A stretch of DNA of 64,000 nucleotides, taken from positions 47,434,230 through 47,498,229 of the forward strand of contig CM051516.1 in the NCBI GenBank assembly GCA_028015205.1, given 5' to 3'. How positions within the stretch are numbered: position 1 is the stretch's first letter; the number at the start of each line of letters is the position of its first letter. The position numbers were made by a program, and so were the translations under genes. The notes below the pieces were generated by a model that had not been told where the DNA came from, searched no databases, and saw nothing but the letters and a program-made list of their open reading frames with translations. The DNA comes from Mytilisepta virgata. Lineage: Eukaryota > Mollusca > Bivalvia > Mytilida > Mytilidae. Below are positions 57,201-64,000 of the stretch, one piece after another.

Positions 57201-60185
57201 TCTGAAATCGCTTTGCCAAATGGAACGAAACTTGATAGGCAGCATTTTTGGGAAGCTCTTTACACAATTCCTCATTTTGTCCCGATCGGGCAACAAATAT
57301 GGCCGTCAAGGGCATTTCTTGTTTCTCATTGGTTGATTATTTTTTTTCCTATCTGGAACAGCTTTGCCAAATAAAACGAAACTTGACAGGAAGCATCTAT
57401 GGGAGGTACTTTACAAACTTCCCTCATTTCGTCCCAATCGGACTACAAATGTGGCCGCAATGGGCAGTTCTTGTTTCTGATTGGCTGATATAAAAAAAAT
57501 CTTCTCCTCTAAAATAGCTTGGCCAAATGGAACGAAACTTGACAGGAATCATATTTGGGAGGTCCTTCGTAAAGTTTCCTCATTTGGTCCCGATTGGACT
57601 ACAAATGTGGCCGCCATGGGCAATTCTTTTTTCTGATTGGCTGATATAAAACAACCTTTTTCTCTGAAACCACAGATAGTCATTTTTTTCATACTACAAA
57701 TGTATCTCCATTGTTTACAGGCCTTCAAGTGGTTTTTGGTCCAAAAATAGTGCTTTTTATAGGGCCGAATTTCTTGAAAAATAGGGTCTAATAGGGAAAA
57801 TTTAATAATTTGTAGGGAAATTTTAGCGATATATCTCTTCATCCCTTTTCAAAACTGCCTTGGCATCCTGTTGTCGCAGTCAATCACCAAGACTTGATTG
57901 ATGTGCACATGAAATGATAAAAAGAAGACGGTGAGTTTATTTGAAATATTCAAGTACTAGATTTTATCATATCTACAGGTACATTGTGTACATGTACATT
58001 GTATTTAAGGTACCCTTGGAGGTTTTCAAAGGAGTGGTACGCCCAAAAAAAATACATTTTAATTTTCTACCAATAAAATCTAATTTATAGGGCTAATATA
58101 GGGAAAAGGGTCATTTTATGCCAAAATACAGGGATTATAGGGCAGTTTCAAAAGATAGGGATTTTATAGGAAATATAGGGCTGCTTAAAAGCATGTGTTA
58201 ATAATTTCTTATGGTCAGGCGGGGGCATCATTTGTGTCTTTACAGACACACCTCATTTTTAAAAAATCACTCCCAACAAAACAACTTTGTCCTTAATTAT
58301 CAAGCGCGGGCGCGGGCATACTTCTTTTCTAGTTTTAATGTATGATACAGAGATTTTTATTCTTTTTATGCATATTCAGCACGTAAACAATTTTTGTAGA
58401 ATTTACACCTTACCATTCATATCCCGTCATTTGACAGTTTAGAACCCTTTCTGAGATATATCTCTAACTGGCAAACAATGTAAACCACCAGAGTGTATGC
58501 ATGCAATAATTCTGTCCAACACTTATGGTAGCTTTATCCCAGACCAAATTTAAACGACCTACAAAATGACCCCGAATTCGAGGAGGAGGGGGATACTGCT
58601 GTTTCATTGGCGGATAGAAGAAAACATTAACACAATCATGTATCAATGTCATTTAAACCATGAGCTCATATTCTTTCTGAAGTGGAATTTACTATTACTT
58701 TCTACATGAAGTATATGATCATAAATTGAGATTGCCTATGACTGCTATTTAAAAAAAATCGTTTTAAATTGTGTTTATGATAAACATTTTCGCAAAGATT
58801 GGTTACAGTTCAGTGCCTGCTAATCGGTACTTCGTTGGTCAATCCATTTTTTAATCAAGTAATATTATCAATTAGCTATGTCAGATATTAATTATATCCA
58901 TTTTAAATATTAGAACCAGGCCCTTCAAACAAAGACCAAAAAGTAGAAAAACAGGAAACATCAGTACAAACCTTTGATGAGGACAGCAGTGTGGACGATG
59001 AAGAGCCTGGGCCATCAGGCCAACCTCTTCCATGCAAAACTAACTCAAATCCATTGCTTCCGACATCAACAGACAAACCATCCACACCAAGGCCTCTTCC
59101 GGAACCTCCAAAAACATCAAACAACAGAGTGGTTCCAAAGAGGCCTCTCCCGCAACGACCAACGACCGTTGCTACAAAACACGATTCATCAGATTCATCC
59201 GAAAATGAAGGTAAGTGTAAATAGAGAAAAATATGTATTAAATTACTAATTATCCTTCTATATTGTGAACTATCTTTTTCTACACATGCTGTTCCTCCTT
59301 GTCTATTTTTAAATAAGCATATCATAATAATACAGATAAGTTTGAACTTTCAATTAAATTGTCTTTTTTCTATTCAATTCTTCAATTTTCCAAAATATGA
59401 CATGCTAAGGTAAGATTACTTCAATAACATCATTGACATACAACCAATAATAAATTAATTATTCACCATTTGAAAAAATAAAGCTCATTTTATCTTCTAA
59501 CGATCTTATGCGGTTTGTTGCTCTATTTATTAAAAAATAGTCCATAGTACTGAGGAAAGTGGACTCGACAACTGGAAGTCAAATAATATGTGTATTGGTT
59601 TCCACATTATTTGATTTATTTCCGTTCTACTTTGTATTTATGTTGTGTTAATGTTTAAATAATGCTGTCAACCCTTCGGGTATAATTTTGCATTTCAAAT
59701 AAATAAATTTATTTCATGTTGTAGTACCATTACAATTCAATACATAGCTTAGTTTTTCATTCTATATTTATTCTGAGCAGCAACAACAGGGGGCTTTGTA
59801 CCAAAAAAAGCAAAGGTTCATAGCAGCTATCATAAGCGCCGAGAAGGCGAAATGACCGTAAAGAAAGGTATGTGAATTCTTTGTACTTAACAGATGTTAG
59901 AACGATAATTCATTAATTTTTTTAATTAATTGGAACGATGAATACTTTTATTTCATAGTTTTTCTCTGTTTCAGGTATACATTTTCCTTAACCTAAACTA
60001 TAAAACATTCAATATTATTGAGATAATGCAAACTATTTCTTTATATTTAAACAGGAGACAAGGTCAAGCTACTTGAAGAGCCAAGAAAGGACGGCTATGT
60101 ATACGTAAGCAAAAGGATACGTCTGAAGATTCAAAAGAAGAAGGGACTCATTCCACTATCAATTATCACCATACTGGATAAATAA
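45236..60185 (+). CDS. F-BAR-like / SH3 adaptor protein, ten exons, 476 residues
   Basis: Coding exons: 45236-45300, 50663-50793, 51602-51713, 51975-52089, 55459-55620, 56302-56535, 56825-56921, 58914-59210, 59781-59867, 60055-60185. All introns are GT-AG and every phase joins. The start ATG sits in ccaaaATGg; the stop is TAA. Residues about 15-280 are long charged helices (MWKEYYKFRRECEEDMAKNL; later YTKRELDRMTALLQGWKHCL), matching the layout of F-BAR membrane-bending proteins of the PSTPIP or nostrin kind. Residues about 300-405 are acidic and then proline-rich (RPLPEPP, RPLPQRP). Residues about 413-476 are an SH3 domain (EMTVKKGDKVKLLEEPR, YVYV, GLIPLSIITIL) lacking the usual Trp. The protein likely acts at membrane-actin contacts; this is family inference. 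The gene structure is firm; the F-BAR label is moderate. Confidence 0.82.
45471..45772. mobile_element. Kolobok-like MITE in intron 1
   Basis: The left end gggagaaccatttgattttt and the right end aagaatcaaatggttgcttc are inverted, each with an inner G- or C-rich run (poly-C at 45723-45741). TTAC is at the left and TTAA at the right edge (45773-45776). It resembles the ends of 36621-37518 (ACCATTTGAT core). No coding capacity. Confidence 0.6.
45773..47010. other. Intron 1 sequence without assigned elements
   Basis: AT-rich sequence with a GC-richer island near 46760-46850 that includes TGACGTCA (46787-46794). No additional exon with matching phase was seen. Confidence 0.4.
47011..47201. mobile_element. 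Palindromic fold-back element (MITE-like) in intron 1
   Basis: The outer arms (cacaggaatcggaagttcta ... tagaacttccgattcctgtg) are inverted over some 50 bases, and the centre repeats 'gactatcaatagagct' and 'agctctattgatagtc' in opposite senses. Imperfect direct repeats (ggtccatgccatgatg / ggtccatgaccatgttg) lie at the two edges. The whole could fold into one long stem with branches. Confidence 0.85.
47328..47419. repeat. Inverted repeat, arms about 38 bp, in intron 1
   Basis: The left arm from agcacaggcacttgtttt to atgccccctcct pairs with the right arm from aggaggggggatat to aacaagtgcctgtgct; the loop is about 16 bases. Confidence 0.88.
47420..47877. other. Intron 1, short GGGTTAG-like phrases
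   Basis: 'agttagggttg' and 'gggttagggttag' occur near 47550-47585 but do not form a telomere-type array. Otherwise nothing was recognised. Confidence 0.4.
47878..48312. mobile_element. TIR-bounded element with 'agagcag' repeats in intron 1
   Basis: The ends cataacctctc and gagaggttatg are exact inverted 11-mers, and 'actgctctaagttaactt' follows the left end and precedes the right end in the same sense. 'agagcag' and its complement recur within. The middle is a very AT-rich tract (47995-48065). No transposase; probably a non-autonomous DNA element. Confidence 0.7.
48508..48660. repeat. Inverted repeat, arms about 66 bp, in intron 1
   Basis: The left arm (tctatttcagtttcgagtga ... attaagattttaaca) and the right arm (tgttaaatcttaatttt ... 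ttgaagtagaa) pair over nearly their whole length around the 18-base loop 'ggcgagccttggcgagca'. Confidence 0.88.
48661..49715. other. Intron 1, no assigned elements
   Basis: A GC-richer stretch at 48690-48830 is followed by AT-rich sequence. A perfect TGACGTCA is at 49553-49560. The open frames on both strands at 48600-48930 have no recognisable protein. Confidence 0.35.
49716..50600 (-). pseudogene. LINE remnant, ORF2 C-terminus and 3' end
   Basis: The - strand open stretch 50469-50104 contains RFRISAHQLEIEKGRYKG, then CKLCSSKEVEDEVHFLLKC, the zinc-knuckle tail of a LINE polyprotein. Downstream on the - strand (to about 49716) is 3' UTR-like sequence ending 'aaagtattctattatattct' with an (ATTCT)n tail. 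It sits in intron 1 just before exon 2 of the F-BAR/SH3 gene, antisense to it. Confidence 0.78.
50825..51330 (+). repeat. Tandem repeat in intron 2, about 165-bp unit, 3 copies
   Basis: Copies share 'gtgatcttatttttgg', 'taatgatgag', 'ttgagtttcaggctgatcgg' and 'ggaattattgt'/'ggaattgttgt', starting near 50850, 51028 and 51190. The third is truncated. Confidence 0.75.
52140..53530. other. Intron 4, first part, dispersed repeat fragments
   Basis: A GTCCGTC-leader repeat begins near 52185 ('gagggagacatattg ... gtctgtccgtcac'). A possible Kolobok-type single end lies at 53238 ('ttaagggagcgacctttgga') without a partner found. No exon was recognised. Confidence 0.4.
53540..54940 (+). repeat. Tandem repeat in intron 4, diverged units
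   Basis: Recurring phrases are 'atgcttgagtgactt', 'gattaagtccatttctcagc', 'tagatagttcttggtgg' and 'gaccttgacc', with varying spacing of about 80-180 bp and seven or eight partial copies. One copy is interrupted around 53930-54180 by unrelated sequence with (GTAG)n. Confidence 0.75.
55849..56008. repeat. Cluster of AAGATATCTT palindromes in intron 5
   Basis: Eight occurrences of (a/g)GATATCt or close variants lie within 160 bases, several separated by 'atttagtttat', giving an irregular period near 23 bases in the second half. Each unit is self-complementary. Confidence 0.85.
57110..57665 (+). repeat. Tandem repeat in intron 7, about 155-bp unit, 3-4 copies
   Basis: Copies share 'tttgccaaatggaacgaaac', 'ttgacaggaagcat', 'cctcatttcgtccc' and 'acaaatgtggccgc', near 57205, 57365, 57520 and (partial) 57120. 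This is another bivalve repeat of the 'tggccaaatggaac' type. Confidence 0.8.
57666..58913. other. Intron 7, remainder
   Basis: Contains 'atagggaaaatt'/'tatagggctaatatagggaa' low-complexity phrases (57760-58190) that resemble each other, and otherwise AT-rich sequence. No exon of matching phase. Confidence 0.4.
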
Positions 60186-61800
60186 TTATTATATTCTAAA
60201 TTTCATTCATACTGTTTTCCAAAAATATATCTTTAAGTAAATATGACCTTATACCTGCCTCCAATATTGTGTTTCGTGAATTTTTTTGCTCATAAGTAGT
60301 TATTTTAAATATATATACATTTAACACAAAGTTATAATAAGTATTGGAATCCCAAAGTTTTCTTATATCTTATACCTTTTGCGAACAAAAATAATTATAT
60401 ACGATAATATCGTGAGTTTTGAAAAAAAATGAAAAAAAATAATAATGCTGTTTAGGACCTTATATCCTACATTTTAAAGTACAGTTTTATTTTTTATAGT
60501 AACTGAGTTAGTTTTATATGTCTTGAGATAAATCAAAGGCGGTACATATCACGATACATTAGTACCGTATCGATTAGCGATATTCGATATTCATTTTAGT
60601 AATATACAATATACATGTATGTCGTTTAAATAAAATTCGTGATAAATAGGGTAAGAAAGGATGTTGAGACAACTCTACATAGCAATACAGGAACATGATA
60701 AAAAATTGAACAGAGCTTTTATTTAGGTGTTTTTCAACCAAAACCAAAAAGCCCATACTATACAGCCAGATAAAAGAGGGCCACTAAGAGAATAGGATAC
60801 AGTAGCAGGGGGAGGTAATAAGTCGCCAAAGATACCCATTGTGATGTACACGTAGTATCTCAAGAAAAGTCCTTATAATATACTACATTTTGAGATTTTT
60901 CTTTAAAATCTCCATAATAAGCACATGGACACCCATTATACTAAAATTTGAAGAAAAATTCAATGGTGGTGTTTTCCAATACTCTGATATTCAAAGGGAC
61001 TGAAATTCGTAGTTTATTTTATATAGTGTTCGAAAATGTAGGGATAACTCCCACTTTAATTCATGTATAGCTCTTATAAATGAATCATACAAAGAGGAAC
61101 CTCTTACAAAAAACCCTGAGATTAACCGTCACCCATTTGTTCAAAAATAATACCCAACCAGATGATTTTATTTCTCCTTTATAAGAAAGCTATATTAGGC
61201 CATTTCTGCTGATTCATTCATCATACCATACAACATTCTCGTTTCATTAAGGTATTATCAAGAAATCTATATTTATTTTTTTTTTTTTTTTGTATCAAAA
61301 AGTCAGGTAAAATATAAAAGGACTGAGAATTCGATTAAAAATTCATATTCAAAATTTTATAGAATTACTTCAAAAATATTTGGTAACATTTTCTTATTTT
61401 AAGTATTATATTCTACCAAATCAAAATGGAAACTTAATTTTACACCAAAATTAGAACAGGATTTTAAACTTGGGTGGGGTTGAGCTTTCAATTAGTCTCA
61501 AAGCAGCGTAAGAAATGAAATAACGTGGTTTTGCAGAACAGGATGTGATCCTCTGGCGCGCATGAAATATGGCCGTAAGATCACAAGTCACTGGCAGGTC
61601 TGAAAATGACCGTAAACTTGGCCTGCTGCAAAAACAGATCTTTTCCTCTTACGATTTTAGAGTTTGGCTAGTTTTGTTTAGGACTTTTTTAATTGTACAT
61701 GTGTAAAAATGGTAGAAATAATTTCTTGGAATACAAAATAAGTTTGAATTCCCTTTTGAACGTTAACCATAAATTAAAAAAAAACATATATTATTATCAT
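60186..61800. other. 3' UTR and intergenic sequence after the F-BAR/SH3 gene
   Basis: Candidate polyadenylation signal AATAAA at 60629-60634, about 440 bases after the stop; closer AT-rich stretches lack the canonical hexamer. Beyond it only AT-rich sequence with a T-run (61272-61290) is seen. Confidence 0.4.
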
Positions 61801-62150
61801 TATACCCCCCGCAAACAAAGTTTAGGGGGGTAAATAGGAATTACCTTGTCCGTCCGTCTGTCTGTCTGTCCGTCTGTCCATATATCTTGTAAGCGCAACT
61901 CCTCCTAGACCGCTCAATGGATTTCAACGAAACTTTACAGAAAGGAAGTACATCATCCAAAGATGTGCATGAAGAAAAATCTTTGCTTTCCGATATTTGC
62001 TCACAGTACATCTAGTTTTATCACTATTCTTTTGAAAAATACAAAATTGTTCTGTCTTGGTTTTTCATCTTTGCAGGTTTTTCTTCCATACGTTTAAAGT
62101 CGAACATTCGAAAATACGTATTTGTAAAAAAGTCAAATAAATGCTATCCA
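61801..62150 (+). repeat. Hairpin-headed GTCCGTC repeat
   Basis: The stem 'accccccgcaaac ... gtttaggggggt' (61803-61831) is followed by 'ttgtccgtccgtctgtctgt' and then 'ctcctcctagaccgctcaat'. This is the same head-plus-leader layout as at 976, 8794 and 15420. Confidence 0.7.
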
Positions 62151-62459
62151 ATTTTTTTTTGGCGTAATATACGCTTATGTACTGTCTCTGAATAAAAGTA
62201 ATTTATATGAAAAATGGTTACTCTTGCGTGCATATTTTCGTATGGTCTTAAGCCTCCATTAGAAAGTGTTAAAAGAGGATGTTCCTATTCATGGTTGTTT
62301 TGTAATAAGTATCCGACATCCAATGTCTTTCGTGTGTTTAGAATTGTTGTTTTGTTTTTCTTAAACAATTTTATCATTCCCTTTTGTACCTATCTGTGAT
62401 ATATATTTATAGAAAAAAATTATACAAAGTACTAAATTTTATACAAAACTAAAAATTTC

Positions 62460-62990
62460 TATCTCCTCCTACAGTTTTGGAGAAACAGCTTTAATATTTG
62501 GTAGGATGTTCATATACATGATGAATTTTTTGGTCATTTTTTGGTACTAGCTGCATAAGGAGTTTATGGTTTGTCCGGCTATCTCTTTCTACAGTTTTGG
62601 AGGTAAAACTTTAATATTTTGTAGGATGTTCATACACATAATGAAGGTGTGCATGGCAACAGGATTTTGATTATTTCCAATTATTCTGAAAATGACAGGT
62701 AGTTGGACTTAGTAATTTTTTGGTACTAGCTGAATAAAGAGATCATGGTTTGTCCGACTATTTCCTTCTACAGATTTGGAGATACATCTTTAATATTTTA
62801 TAGAATGTTCAAACATAAAATGGCGGTGTGCATGGCCACAGGATATTGATTTCTAATAAATATTCTGAAAATGACAGGTAGTTGGACTTAGTCATTTTGC
62901 AAGCTGCTTAAAGAGATCATGGTTTGTCGGGCTATCTCCTCCTACAGTTTTATAGATACAGCTTTAATATTTTGTAGGATGTACTTACAT
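62460..62990 (+). repeat. Tandem repeat, about 118-180-bp units, 4 copies
   Basis: 'ggctatctc(c/t)t(c/t)ctacag' with 'tttggag' and 'ctttaatatttt' recurs near 62461, 62577, 62757 and 62933, with 'gaaaatgacaggtagttgga' between later copies. Confidence 0.85.
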
Positions 62991-63009
62991 ACAATGGAAG
63001 TGTGTCTGG

Positions 63010-63440
63010 CGTTTCACATCAAATCATTTCAATTTTCGAAATTCGACCCCTTTGGGCCCCAATTTTTTAAAATCAAAATTCCAAAACCTTATTGCCCATC
63101 TACGTACAGTATTTGACAATACTGTATAGAAATTAAAGCATAAAACGAAAAATGTATGAGGAGTTTAGGTCACAAGCTTAAACTTCCAATTTTTGAAATT
63201 CGACTCATGTGGACCCCAATTTTTAAACATCAAAATTCGAAAACCTTATTGCGAATCAACATACAGTATGTGACAATACTGTAAATTAAAGTATAAAACG
63301 AAAAATGAATGAGGAGTTTAGGTCACAAGTTTAAATTTCCAGTTTTCGAAATTGGACCCCTGTGGGCCCCTATCTTTGAAAATCAAAATTCTAAAACCTT
63401 ATTGCGCATCCACATACAGTCTGTGACCATACTGTATAGA
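63010..63440 (+). repeat. Tandem repeat, about 157-bp unit, 3 copies
   Basis: 'gaaattcgacccctttgggc', 'aaaaccttattgcgcatc' and 'gacaatactgtatagaaatt' recur with starts near 63039, 63196 and 63350. A single diverged copy is at 44050-44230. Confidence 0.88.
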
Positions 63441-63454
63441 AATTAAATGCATGA

Positions 63455-64000
63455 AGTAACTAGAGGCTCTCAAGAGCCTGTATCGCTCACCTGAATTTAA
63501 CTTTTCACCTTGAGCAGACCTAAAAATTTAAGTGTTGCAGTCAATTTGGCTGGTTTTTCTATAGGATTCTGTGTTAAACTAATTTCAGCTGTGGCAGTCA
63601 TCTTGGTTGACAGTCCAGGTCAACGGACACATTTCTAAAAGAGAACCATCTAAGGACCATTGCTACCAAGTCTAATTCTAATTGGCTGAGTGGTTTCAGA
63701 CGAGAAGATTTTTGAGTGAGTTTCCCATAGGGTCCTATGTTAAACTAAGTTCTGCTGTGGCGGCCATCTTGGTTCACAGTCCTCGAAATCAGACATTTCT
63801 GAAGCAGGACCTCCTAAGGACCAGTGCTGCCAAGTCCTGCTCCAATATGTCAACTGGTTTCAGACAAGAAGATTTTTCAATGAATTTTCCTATAGGGCCC
63901 TATGTTAAACTAAGTTCAGTTATGGCGGCCAACTTGGTTGACAGTCCAGGTCATCGGACACACCTCTGTAAGAGGACCATTGCTGCCAAGTCTGATTCCA
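63455..64000 (-). repeat. GCTCACC-family element, inverted, running out of the window
   Basis: It starts 'agaggctctcaagagcctgt' and 'atcgctcacctgaa', the reverse complement of the tail at 10290-10346, then 'ttttctataggattctgtgt' and two to three units with 'gcggccatcttggtt' and 'ggaccattgctgcc'. The head lies beyond the right edge. Confidence 0.85.

Noticed and set aside
58903..59325. 140-codon open frame on the - strand, Gly/Ser-rich
   Set aside because: Antisense of the proline-rich exon 8 of the F-BAR/SH3 gene.

Overview
The window is AT-rich animal nuclear DNA, most likely from a bivalve and probably a marine mussel (Mytilus type). The signs are GT-AG introns, very sparse coding, several repeat families I know as abundant in mussel genomes (the GCTCACC-headed family, the CCACCAAAAA/GGTGCTCCGGA family), LTR and non-LTR retroelements, and a tRNA-derived SINE. 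There is no bacterial-style gene organisation. The species assignment rests on remembered repeat families, not on a search.

Two host genes on the + strand are supported by splice structure. At the left edge, positions 1923-4308 hold the last two coding exons of a death-domain protein whose 5' part lies outside the window. Positions 45236-60185 hold a complete ten-exon gene for a predicted 476-residue helical (F-BAR-like) protein with a proline-rich linker and an atypical C-terminal SH3 domain. All nine introns have GT-AG ends and the phases match throughout. Its introns carry many mobile elements and tandem repeats.

The middle (about 10.9-38.6 kb) was once a continuous array of a 53-bp minisatellite, about 7.1 kb in total, now split by insertions. 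These are (a) a Ty3/Gypsy-type LTR retrotransposon on the - strand (12936-30446) whose integrase lies before the reverse transcriptase, the order known from Gmr1-like elements; (b) inside its 3' LTR, an 11.37-kb segment with TG...CA ends and no pol genes; (c) a 590-bp internally duplicated insert; (d) a 1.65-kb solo-LTR-like element; (e) a 0.9-kb Kolobok-like TTAA element. Rejoining the array at each site restores the repeat phase.

Other regions: 1-1500 and 63.4-64 kb are bivalve interspersed repeats; 5.3-7.4 kb is a diverged repeat block; 8.0-8.35 kb is a 50-bp minisatellite; 8.5-10.6 kb is a LINE remnant split by a GCTCACC-family element; 38.9-43.0 kb is a decayed LINE itself split by a 1.5-kb insert; 60.2-63.4 kb is intergenic with tandem repeats. 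I found no evidence of a wholly new molecular system. The most unusual objects are the INT-before-RT retroelement, the coding-poor 11.37-kb nested insert with exon-like pieces, and the minisatellite acting as a transposon landing zone.
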